Shown here piece by piece: positions 8,131 through 15,654 of a stretch of DNA of 64,000 bases. The notes under the pieces are model-generated. The model searched no databases. It had not been told where the DNA came from and was given only the letters and a program-made list of their open reading frames with translations. Positions within the stretch are counted from its first letter, which is position 1. Each line of letters starts with the position of its first letter. Made by a program: the position numbers and the translations under genes. Origin of the DNA: DATHBD01 sp035296325 (GTDB lineage Bacteria > Actinomycetota > Actinomycetes > Mycobacteriales > Micromonosporaceae); the NCBI GenBank assembly GCA_035296325.1, contig DATHBD010000058.1, forward strand, positions 186,001 through 250,000, read 5' to 3'.

Positions 8131-10808
8131 TCAGCGATGAACCGACCGGCCCGGACCGACCTGATCGGTCCGGGCCCGCAGCCTGATGAGCCGGTCGAGC
8201 ACCGCCTCCGCCTCCGGTAGCCCGATCTCGGCGTAGACCGCGAGCGCCAGTTGCCAGTGCCGGGCGGCCTCCCCGGCGTTGCCGGTGGCGAGGTGCGTTG
8301 CCGCGATCCCGTCGTGTGCGCGGGCCCGCTCCGGCCCGCCGCCGAGGCGGGTGGCGAGGGCGAGCGCGCCCAGGTGTGCTCCGCGGGCACTGACCGGGTC
8401 ACCGGCAGCGTGGAGGGAAGCGCCGAGGGCGTTCTGGGCCCTCGCCTCCCCGAGGGCCTCACCCATTTCCCGGAACAGCGCGAGGGCGTGCCGGTGATGC
8501 TCCGCGGCCTGCCGGGCGCGCCCTTGCCGTGCCAGGGCGCGACCGAGGTGCAGCAGCGCCCTGGCTTCCCCGGAGCGGTCGCTGAGCTTGCGTAACAGCG
8601 TCAGCGCCCACTCGTGGGCCTCCACCGCGCGGCGCTGATCACCCTGCCCACTGTGCACCGTTCCCAGGGCGTCGTGTGCCCTGGCCTCGCCGCCTTCGTC
8701 GCCGAGCTGCCGGAAGAGGATGAGCGCCGTGACCAGCGACTCGATGGCATGATCCGGTCGCCCCTGACTCTCGTACAAGGCGCCGAGGGTGCCCAGCACC
8801 CGGGCCTCAACCATCCGGTCGCCGATGCTCCGAGCGGTGTCGAGGCTATGGCTGAGGTGGTCGATTGCCTGGTCCAGGTGGCCCCGCTCGGAGGCGACCA
8901 TTGCCAGGTTCGCCAGAATCCTGCTCTCCAGCCCACGGTGACCCTCTTGGCGGGCCACGTCGAGCGCGCGGTCGAGATATCCGGCGGCCGGCTCGAGCTG
9001 CCCTTGCTGGCAGTGGGCAGCGCCAACGTCCATCAGCGTCCTGGCCAGCGCCACCCGGTCCCCGGTGATACAGGCGGCATCCACGGCATGTCGATGGATG
9101 ACGAGCTCGTCGGACCGGTAGCCGCCGGCATCGAGGTACCGGGCGAGGGCGGTGGACAGATCGATGGCGTGGCCCGGCCAGCCAGAGGTTGCGGCGTGTG
9201 CAGTGGCGGCAACGAGGTGCGCGCGGTGGGTATCAAGCCACGCCTGCGCCGCTGTCGGGTTGGCAACCCCCTGGTGCGGTCGGCTGAGCGGGGGTGGTGC
9301 GTCCGGCGTACCAGGGAACAGTGAGTCCGTGGCCGCGCTGGCGCTGCCCAGGTAGCAGTCGAGCAGCCGGGTGACAGCCTCCCGACGCTCGGCTTCGGGG
9401 TCGACCGTGCCGGCGAGGTGCAACGCGTACGCGCGGAGCAGGTCGTGTGAGCGGTACCGGCCGCTGCGGCCACGCTGCACGAGCTGGGCCCGCTCCAGCG
9501 TGGTGAGCAGCCGCTGCGCCTCGGCGGTCGGAACGCCGAAGAGTGCGGCGGCGACGTCGGGGTACAGGTCCGGGCCGGGGGCCAGGCCGGTGAGGCGAAA
9601 GGCCCGAGCGGCGTCCGGTGGCAGCGACCGGTACGACCACGAGAACACCGTGCGTACCGCCGTACCCGCGTCGCCACCCGCATCCAGCAGGTCGAGACGG
9701 TGCTGCTCGTCCCGCAGCTCGTCGACCAGCTCGGCCAAGGGTGCGCCGGGCCGGCCCGTGCCCAACTCGGCGACAACCCGCAGCGCCAATGGCAACCGGG
9801 CGCACTGCTCGGCCAGCGCGGCGGTGGCGTCGGGCTCGGCCGTCGCCCGGGGGCCGACCAGGCGGCGCAGCAGCGCGCGGGCGTCGGCGGGGCGCAGCAG
9901 ATCCAGGTGGAGGCGGTACGCCCCATGCCGGGCAACAAGTCCGGCCAGTGGGTCCCGGCTCGTTACCACGACGAGGCAGGAACGGGCGCCGGGCAGGAGC
10001 GGTCGAACCTGATCGACCGTGGCGGCGTTGTCGAGCACGACGAGTATCCGTCGCCCGGCGAGCTCGGTGCGGTAGCGCGCGGCGAGGGCATCGACGTCCA
10101 CCGAGGGCTCCGGGCCGGCGACGCCGAGCGCGGCCAGGAGCTCGGTCAGGGCGGCCGCTGGCCCTCTCGGTGGCTTTGGCCCGTGCCCGTGCAGGTCTAC
10201 GTAGAGCGTGCCATCCGGGAAACGGCTCCGCATCCGGTGACCCCAGTGCACTGCCAGCGCGGTCTTGCCCGCCCCGGCGGTACCGGAGATCGAGATCACG
10301 ACCGGAGGCAGGTCGTTGCCCGCCTCGTCAGCGTTGTCGGCGGCGGCGGCGTTGTCGGCGTCGCCGTCCGCGGCGGCGTCCTTATCGGCGGCGTAGGCGG
10401 CGGCGTTCTCGTAGGCGGGGGGAGCGTGGGCGGCGTGGGCGGCCAACCGGTCGAGCTCGACGAGTTCCGCGGCGCGACCGGTGAAGGCGGAAACGTCGGC
10501 CGGGAGTTGCCCGGGCTTGCGCCGAGCAGCCGGATCAGCACATCGAACCGGTCCGTGGGTGGGAGCGTCGTGCCGACGAAGTATGCGCCGATAGCCCCGT
10601 GCGACCAGCCGGTGCGGGTGGCCAGCTCCCGGTAGGTGACCGGAGTGTCGCCGCATAGCCGGGCCTGCCTGCGGCGCAGCGCCCGGAGCAGCGCGGCCAG
10701 GTCCGCCACCGTCACCGCCCAAGCGGCAGCCTGTGCAACGGTGCCGTCGGCGGTTTGCGCTGTTCGCCTGTTGACCACCAAGTGCCCCCCGGAGTCCGGT
10801 CGACACAT
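8131..10808 (-). CDS. AfsR-like regulator: HTH, NB-ARC ATPase, TPR repeats (frameshifted)
   Basis: The main frame encodes, in order: QLPADVSAFTGR (the conserved entry to this family's ATPase), an Ala/Asp/Asn-rich insert, a P-loop (SGTAGAGKT), the strand RRILVVLDNAA, the VVVTSRD sensor segment, LPLALRVVAELG, a winged helix, and about seven TPRs to the C-terminus. The XRE-like HTH domain that should precede it is present but in another frame (10511-10808). Restoring one base in the short CCCGGG tract at 10510-10515 joins LLGASPG to QLPADVS, so a one-base deletion (or a sequencing error) separates the two halves. The downstream frame itself stays open as far as 10893, so a caller may place the start there. 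Family role: STAND-type, signal-responsive regulator; target unknown. Confidence 0.75.
10511..10808 (-). other. Out-of-frame HTH domain of the AfsR-like regulator
   Basis: This segment translates as an XRE-like HTH: VADLAALLRALRRRQ, then TYRELATRTGWSHGAIGAYF, then PPTDRFDVLIRLLGASPG. In its own frame it runs on into Pro/Ser-rich sequence that is plainly a shadow of the ATPase frame. It starts at an ATG (10806-10808) or at one of the GTG codons near 10778. It is needed for the regulator's DNA binding if the frameshift is real. Confidence 0.7.
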
Positions 10809-10833
10809 GAGCGTAACTCATGCCCAAAAGGGC
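10806..10833. promoter_or_regulatory. Tandem short inverted repeats at the start of the AfsR-like gene
   Basis: CATGAG-N5-CTCATG (10806-10822) is immediately followed by GCCC-AAAA-GGGC (10822-10833). They sit over and just upstream of the probable start codon of the minus-strand regulator, in a locally AT-richer patch. They could be an operator or a leader hairpin. Confidence 0.35.
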
Positions 10834-10907
10834 AAAGTGTCCGGATCCGGATGCTGCGGGGTTATGTCTGGGCGTGGCCGTGGGCGCGGCCATGGGCGTT
10901 GGTGAGG

Positions 10908-10928
10908 CCCGGGGGTCTGGCCCCCGGG
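10908..10928 (-). terminator. Hairpin terminator for the small gene at 10939-11145
   Basis: A perfect 8-bp stem, CCCGGGGG-N5-CCCCCGGG, lies 11 bp beyond the stop of the minus-strand gene. There is no T-tract, as is usual for high-GC actinomycetes. Confidence 0.6.
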
Positions 10929-10938
10929 TCCAGGACAG

Positions 10939-11145
10939 CTACCCCGGAGGCAGCTGCCGGAGCGCCTCGAGCGCCTCGTCCTCGGCGTACTCGCCCTCCG
11001 GCAACGCGTCGATCCGGGCCATCTCGTCGGCCGGCAGGTCCGCGGCGATCGCGCGCCGGGCGATCTCGTCGCGGGTGAGGCGTTCCTGCCCCGAGTACGC
11101 CTCGTCAAGCAGTGCCCGCAGGTCTGCAATCGGTTCTGAAGTCAC
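10939..11145 (-). CDS. Small conserved hypothetical protein
   Basis: A 68-residue acidic, all-helical protein starting at GTG (11143-11145) with the N-terminus TSEPIADLRALLDEAYSG. The repeated acid-rich C-terminal part LPEGEYAEDEALEALRQL recalls the layout of DUF2795-type small proteins (helix, LP-x-x-x-Y, helix), but the match is weak. No membrane helix is present. It stands alone, with a terminator hairpin after it, and is divergent from the FIST gene, 118 bp away. Confidence 0.6.
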   Translation of the reverse strand: MTSEPIADLRALLDEAYSGQERLTRDEIARRAIAADLPADEMARIDALPEGEYAEDEALEALRQLPPG

Positions 11146-11263
11146 GGTTGACCGGGATACCCGAGATGGACGCCGGGAAACCGGGTTGCCCGCGGCATAC
11201 CACTCAACCGTGGCGCCGGTCCGCCGATAGCAGGGACGGTCTACTTTCCCTGGGGGGGCACAC

Positions 11264-12445
11264 GTGGGTACATCGGAATTGGAACGTCCGCGCTGGGTAG
11301 GGGTCGGCCGCAGTGTCGACAACGACTCGCGGACCGCCGCACTCGCCGCTACGGGCGCCGCCCTCACGGGTGATGATCCGAAGCTGCTCATGGTCTTCGC
11401 GGCGATCACGCACGACCTCGCCGTGGTCCGGGACGCGATCGCCGAGATCGCACCGGGCGTGCCGGTCATCGGATGTACCACGCACGGCGAGATCGGTGAG
11501 GGCGGCCCGGTCGACGGCAGCGTCACCGTGACCGCGCTCGGCGGGGCGGGTTTCGCCATTTCGACCGGTGTAGCCGAGCACGTCGCCGGCCGTCAGCGGG
11601 AAGCCGGCGCCGAGGTGGCCCAGTGCGTGGACCAGGTGGAGGAGCGGGCGTACAAGGTGCTGGTGCTCCTCACCGACGGGCTGGTGCGCGACCAGGAGAG
11701 CATCGTGCGCGGATGCTACGGCGTGGTCGGTGCGGCGGTGCCGCTGTTCGGCGGCGCGGCGGCGGACGGATGGCAGATGAGCGGCACATTCCTGCTCGGC
11801 GAGGGGCGCGTGCTCACCGACGCCGTGGTCGCCGTGACGATCGCGTCGGACGCGCCGCTCGCGGTCGCGGTGGAGCACGGTTGGGAGAAGCTCGGGCAGC
11901 CGATGATCGTGACGAGCAGCGGCAACGGGCGGGTGTACACGCTCGACGACAAGCCGGCCCTCGACGTCTACCTTGGTCGACTCGATGCGCCCGCGGCTGC
12001 GTACACCGATCCTGAGACATTTGTCGAGTTCGCGCTGCCCCGCCCACTCGGTGTCCAGCGGCGCAGTGGCATCGAGGCGAGAAACCTGAGCACCGCGGTG
12101 GACCTCGAGGGCCGGTCCATCGGCGGCGGCAACGCCATCGACCACGGCGGCCTCGCCTGGGCCATGACCGGAGACGAGGACTCGATCCTGCAGGCCGCGG
12201 ATGCCGCATGCGACAACGCCATCGACGGGCTGGGCGGTCGGCAGCCGATCGGGATGCTCACGTTCAGCTGCGCCGCGCTGCGGGCGGTCCTCGGCGAGGA
12301 GGGGATCCAGCGCGAGGGGGAGCGTATCGGGAAGCGGGCCAACGGGGTTCCGTTCGCGGGGTTCTACACCTACGGCGAGATCGCGAGGGTCCGGGGGATC
12401 GACGGTTTCCACAACCAGACGCTTGTGGTCCTGGCTTTCGCCTGA
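11264..12445 (+). CDS. FIST domain sensory protein
   Basis: A 393-residue protein made of a FIST N domain (residues about 40-225; motifs PKLLMVFAAITHD, PVIGCTTHGEI, VPLFGGAAADG) and a FIST C domain (about 230-385; ending GVPFAGFYTYGEIARVRG). FIST domains are predicted small-ligand (amino acid) sensors related to ones fused to signalling enzymes. This protein has no output domain of its own and no signal peptide. GTG at 11264 follows a G-rich tract. The next gene, a GGDEF protein, begins one base after its TGA, so the pair is probably a split sensor and effector. Confidence 0.9.
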   Translation: MGTSELERPRWVGVGRSVDNDSRTAALAATGAALTGDDPKLLMVFAAITHDLAVVRDAIAEIAPGVPVIGCTTHGEIGEGGPVDGSVTVTALGGAGFAISTGVAEHVAGRQREAGAEVAQCVDQVEERAYKVLVLLTDGLVRDQESIVRGCYGVVGAAVPLFGGAAADGWQMSGTFLLGEGRVLTDAVVAVTIASDAPLAVAVEHGWEKLGQPMIVTSSGNGRVYTLDDKPALDVYLGRLDAPAAAYTDPETFVEFALPRPLGVQRRSGIEARNLSTAVDLEGRSIGGGNAIDHGGLAWAMTGDEDSILQAADAACDNAIDGLGGRQPIGMLTFSCAALRAVLGEEGIQREGERIGKRANGVPFAGFYTYGEIARVRGIDGFHNQTLVVLAFA

Positions 12446-12446
12446 C

Positions 12447-13979
12447 ATGGTCGACGCGGCCGGCGTACTGCAGGTGCAGCAGCTCGTGGAGTTGCTCGCT
12501 GTGGTGTCGTCGTTCCCGGACCAGGAGTCGGCCATCCGCGGGGCCGTCGAGCGGGCGGCACAGGCGCTCGAGGCCGAAGTCGCCGCCGTGATCGTCGGTG
12601 GCCAGGTGGCCGCCTCGATCGGCTACCCGGCGTCCGCGGCCCCGGACGAGGATCTGATCGCCGCCGCGGAGCGCCGATCCGACCACCTGGTCGTGCCGGG
12701 GGTCGGCCACTGCGCCACCGTTGGGGCCGGGTGGGGCGGTCCGCATCCGGGCCATCTCCTCCTCGCCCGCGCCGACCCGGCTGGATTCTCGGTCGAGGAG
12801 ATCAACCTGGTCCGGGGCATGGCGCGGCTGCTGGAGCTCACCCTCCGGATGCTGCGCACGCTGGAGACCGAGCACGCGATGCGGGAGCGCAGCGACCGCC
12901 AGGCGGCTGAGAACGCGGAGCTGCTGGTCTCGCTGCAGCAGCGGCAACGCCTGCTGGAGCACCTGTTCGAGATCCAGCGGGCGATCTCGCGGCGGGTGCC
13001 GCTGGACCAGATTCTGGACCGGATCATCAATGCCACCAGCGGTCTGTTGGGCGACGACGTCATCGGCCTGTGGCTGCGCGACGGTGCCGCCGAGGACCGC
13101 GCCAAGCTCGCCGCGTCGGCCGGACTCGACCCGGACGCTGCCAAGCGGCTGCCCGCCGTCCTGCTCATCGACGCCGGCCTGGCCGGAGCGGCGATGCTGC
13201 AGGACCGGCTGGTAGTGCAGCAGGGTGCCGTCGCGAGTTCGGTGCTGGACCAGCTTGCCGCCCAACCGCTGCGCGGGTCGATGGCTGCGCCGGTGCACGA
13301 GAGCGGCGTGGTGAGTGGCTGCCTGGTGGTCGGCTCGTTCGCCGCGCAGCGGCGGTTCGGCGAGGCGGAGCAGCAGATGCTGCGGGCGCTGGCTGAGCAC
13401 GTCAGCCTGGCCCTGACCGACGCGCACACGGTCGACCGGATGCACCAGGCTTTCCACGACTCGCTCACCGGCCTGGCCAGCCGGGCGCTGTTCCTGGACC
13501 GCCTCGCGAGCGGGCTGGCCGACGCGCGGCGGGAACTGACCAGCACCGCTCTGCTCTTTGTCGACCTGGACCGTTTCAAGGTGGTCAACGACACGCTGGG
13601 CCACGCGGTGGGCGACGAACTGCTGATGGTGACGGCGGACCGGCTCAGGGGGCAGTTGCGGACCGTCGACGTGGCGGCGAGGCTCGGCGGGGACGAGTTC
13701 GCGGTGATGCTCACCGGGGTGGACGGAGCGCAAGAAGCCATCCTCGTCGCGGACCGCATCGTGGCGGTGCTCGCCCAGCCGATGGTGATCGCCGGGCGCC
13801 GGTTGCCAATGTGCGCCAGTGTCGGCATCGCGATCTGCGAATCCGGCGAACTCGACCCGGCCGAGTTGATGCGCCGGGCCGACGTGGCGATGTACCAGGC
13901 GAAGCGGGGCGGTCGGGGGCGGCACCGGCTCTACACCGACCGCATGGAGGAGGCGTTCGCCACCGGGCTGGTCAGTTGA
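12447..13979 (+). CDS. GAF-GGDEF diguanylate cyclase
   Basis: A 510-residue protein: an N-terminal GAF-like region (about 1-140), a linker helix, a second GAF domain (about 165-325), and a C-terminal GGDEF domain (about 335-505). The catalytic GGDEF motif is intact (residues 414-418), and an RTVD site five residues before it matches the product-inhibition I-site (RxxD), so active, feedback-regulated cyclic di-GMP synthesis is expected. There is no EAL domain and no membrane helix. The ATG at 12447 is one base beyond the FIST stop, so translation is coupled. In actinomycetes cyclic di-GMP controls the timing of development through BldD; that link is family knowledge, not shown here. Confidence 0.92.
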   Translation: MVDAAGVLQVQQLVELLAVVSSFPDQESAIRGAVERAAQALEAEVAAVIVGGQVAASIGYPASAAPDEDLIAAAERRSDHLVVPGVGHCATVGAGWGGPHPGHLLLARADPAGFSVEEINLVRGMARLLELTLRMLRTLETEHAMRERSDRQAAENAELLVSLQQRQRLLEHLFEIQRAISRRVPLDQILDRIINATSGLLGDDVIGLWLRDGAAEDRAKLAASAGLDPDAAKRLPAVLLIDAGLAGAAMLQDRLVVQQGAVASSVLDQLAAQPLRGSMAAPVHESGVVSGCLVVGSFAAQRRFGEAEQQMLRALAEHVSLALTDAHTVDRMHQAFHDSLTGLASRALFLDRLASGLADARRELTSTALLFVDLDRFKVVNDTLGHAVGDELLMVTADRLRGQLRTVDVAARLGGDEFAVMLTGVDGAQEAILVADRIVAVLAQPMVIAGRRLPMCASVGIAICESGELDPAELMRRADVAMYQAKRGGRGRHRLYTDRMEEAFATGLVS

Positions 13980-13995
13980 CCCCGCCGACACGCGC

Positions 13996-14025
13996 CAGTG
14001 GGGCCCGGCGGACCGGACCCCACTG
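13996..14025. terminator. Bidirectional terminator between converging genes
   Basis: CAGTGGGG pairs perfectly with CCCCACTG across a 14-base middle that itself can pair (CCGG-cgga-CCGG). It lies between the GGDEF gene (ends 13979) and the DUF4235 gene (ends 14055). Confidence 0.7.
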
Positions 14026-14054
14026 TGGCCGCGCATCGTCGGTGCGCGCCGCGA

Positions 14055-14330
14055 TCAGTCGTCGCCCGGCCACGAGCCGGTCAGCCGCCGTACCCCCTCG
14101 GCGCCGCCGCGGTCGATGGTGGCCCGCACCACGGCGAAGATCGCTCCCTGCAGCGCGGCGGCGGCGAGTACCTCGCCCCAGCCGTACTCCTGCGAGGTGG
14201 GCGTGGGGGCGTCGTCCTCGCCGGCCAGGCGTTTCCAGGCCTGCTTGAAGATGGCGGTGGCGACCAGGCCGCCGACCACGCTCACGCCGATGCTGATCGG
14301 CTTGTAGAGCAGCTTGTTCAACGTCGCCAC
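14055..14330 (-). CDS. DUF4235 membrane protein
   Basis: A 91-residue protein with a GTG start (14328-14330; N-terminus ATLNKLLYKPISIG). One hydrophobic segment, GVSVVGGLVATAIF, is followed by KQAWKRLAGEDDAPTPT and a second weaker apolar helix around EVLAAAALQGAIFAVVRA; this is the DUF4235 layout. The start lies inside the last codons of the DUF3618 gene (13-nt overlap), so it is the third gene of a coupled trio. The function is unknown; such trios are conserved in actinomycetes, with probable envelope or stress roles. Confidence 0.85.
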   Translation of the reverse strand: MATLNKLLYKPISIGVSVVGGLVATAIFKQAWKRLAGEDDAPTPTSQEYGWGEVLAAAALQGAIFAVVRATIDRGGAEGVRRLTGSWPGDD

Positions 14331-14719
14331 CTCCGTTGTGCGATCAGCAACATGAGTGCCAGCGTGCCGGCCACGACGGCCCACGGCGCCGGGTTGTCGG
14401 TCACCGAGCGCCGGACCCGTTCCGACGTGAGCTTCAACTTCGTGGCCGGATCGGCCTTGAGTTCGCGCCCGAACTGGGCGGCGGAATTCGCGACCTGCTG
14501 GGCGCTCTCCCGGGCGGCGACGACCGCGTACGACGCCTCCTCCCGGGCCCGGATCTTCGCCTGCTGGACGGATTCCTGCGCACGTGCCTTGACGTCAGCC
14601 TTGGCGGCGAGTGCCTCGACGGTCTCGCCGAGCTGCTGCCGGGTTTCGGCGATCTCGTTTCGCAGGGCAGGGACGTCCGGAGGGGTGGACTTTCCGTTCT
14701 GCCGGTTGGTCGCCGTCAC
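14318..14719 (-). CDS. DUF3618 domain protein
   Basis: A 133-residue protein with the DUF3618 signature near the N-terminus (LRNEIAETRQQLGETVEAL), a long amphipathic helical stretch rich in Ala/Gln/Glu/Arg (coiled-coil-like, about 45-95), and a C-terminal membrane helix (WAVVAGTLALMLLIA) followed by basic residues. It is thus a tail-anchored cytoplasmic coiled coil. Its ATG overlaps the stop of the holin-like gene (ATGA). The role is unknown. Confidence 0.85.
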   Translation of the reverse strand: MTATNRQNGKSTPPDVPALRNEIAETRQQLGETVEALAAKADVKARAQESVQQAKIRAREEASYAVVAARESAQQVANSAAQFGRELKADPATKLKLTSERVRRSVTDNPAPWAVVAGTLALMLLIAQRRWRR

Positions 14720-15153
14720 CGCTGCCCCCTGCTGTTCTGTACCGCACCCTTGACGGTCTCCACGTCGGCCTTGACGTTGCGTACCGCGTCGGTGGGCATG
14801 GCCGGCGTGGCCTGGCTGACCTGCTTGCGTCCGACCAGGGCCAGGACGCCGGCGACGATCAGGACCACCACGGTCACGATAAGGCTGGCCAACCAGGCCG
14901 GCATGACCAGGGCGAGGGCGAGCACGATCGTGGTGAGGAGGCCGGCGACGCCGTACAGGGCCAGGACCCCGCCCGCGCCGAACATGCCGATGCCCTTGCC
15001 GGCGTGCTTGCCCTTCTCGGTCAGCTCGGCCTGCGCCAGCTTGAGTTCGTCGCGCACGAGCGTCGAGATCTGCTCCGCCGCAAGCTTGACAAGATCGGCG
15101 GTGGAACGGTCGGACAGGCCTTCCGGAGGCCGGTCGTGCATCGTGTTGGTCAT
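14716..15153 (-). CDS. Phage holin superfamily III-like (actinobacterial holin-X type) membrane protein
   Basis: A 145-residue protein: a 25-residue polar start, an amphipathic helix (STADLVKLAAEQISTLVRDE), then two membrane helices (GIGMFGAGGVLALYGVAGLL and WLASLIVTVVVLIVAGVLAL) and a polar tail. This is the layout of the putative actinobacterial holin-X family, which despite the name is chromosomal and not linked to a phage here. The ATG at 15153 has a strong ribosome site (GAGGAG), which decides it over an upstream in-frame start. It is the first gene of the trio with DUF3618 and DUF4235. Confidence 0.85.
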   Translation of the reverse strand: MTNTMHDRPPEGLSDRSTADLVKLAAEQISTLVRDELKLAQAELTEKGKHAGKGIGMFGAGGVLALYGVAGLLTTIVLALALVMPAWLASLIVTVVVLIVAGVLALVGRKQVSQATPAMPTDAVRNVKADVETVKGAVQNSRGQR

Positions 15154-15316
15154 GGTTGCTCCTCTCACCCGCACAGGTTTCTTTCCCCGCGCCGGCGTTC
15201 GCTAACCGCCTCGATCCCGGAGTCTCTGGGCCAGGTCGAGTGAATCAGTTCCGCGTTGGGTAAGTGTCGACGGTTGACGCAAGTACCAGCGCTTGGTGTA
15301 TCACAAGGGAGGCACG

Positions 15317-15553
15317 ATGGATCCGGTATCCGACGGTGGGCAGGGCGTGGAGCCCTCATCGCTCAGCGACGACGATCTGCTGCGCGAGTTGGCCAGCCTG
15401 CACGACACCCGGCATCAGACGCTGCGGCACGGTTCCGGTTCCGCTCTGGACAACCACAATCGCCGGATGTACGTGCTGGAAGCCGAGTACCTGCGGCGTT
15501 TCCCGGAGCGCGAGGTTGACCCGCACCGCCTCCGCGACGGCGCCGACGCCTAG
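15317..15553 (+). CDS. Small conserved hypothetical protein (DUF6158-like)
   Basis: A 78-residue acidic protein. The core LSDDDLLRELASLHDTRH, then LDNHNRRMYVLEAEYLRRFP, fits a small actinobacterial family that I recall as DUF6158. The ATG at 15317 follows AAGGGAGG with good spacing; an earlier in-frame ATG at 15293 lacks one. It is divergent from the holin-like operon and shares its 163-bp upstream gap, suggesting joint regulation. The function is unknown. Confidence 0.75.
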   Translation: MDPVSDGGQGVEPSSLSDDDLLRELASLHDTRHQTLRHGSGSALDNHNRRMYVLEAEYLRRFPEREVDPHRLRDGADA

Positions 15554-15578
15554 CCCTCCGCCCCCCGCCCCCCCCCCC

Positions 15579-15648
15579 CGATCTTGCAGTCGTGCCCGCC
15601 GTTCCACGGCTTTCCGGGTGATTCGCCCGAGGCACGACTGCAAGATCG
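15579..15648. terminator. Long inverted repeat after a 12-C run (terminator or REP-like element)
   Basis: The 18-bp arms (15579-15596 and 15631-15648, beginning CGATCTTGCAGTCG) are perfectly complementary, with a 34-base loop. A run of 12 C directly precedes the left arm. The element lies between converging genes (ends 15553 and 15655), so it can act as a bidirectional terminator. Elements with a GATCTTGCA core are, as I recall, repeated in Micromonospora genomes, so a dispersed repeat is likely. Confidence 0.6.
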
Positions 15649-15654
15649 CCGGGG

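Noticed and set aside
14716..15153. Holin-like gene as evidence of a prophage
   Set aside because: No integrase, lysin, capsid or other phage genes lie nearby; this holin-like family is chromosomal in actinomycetes.
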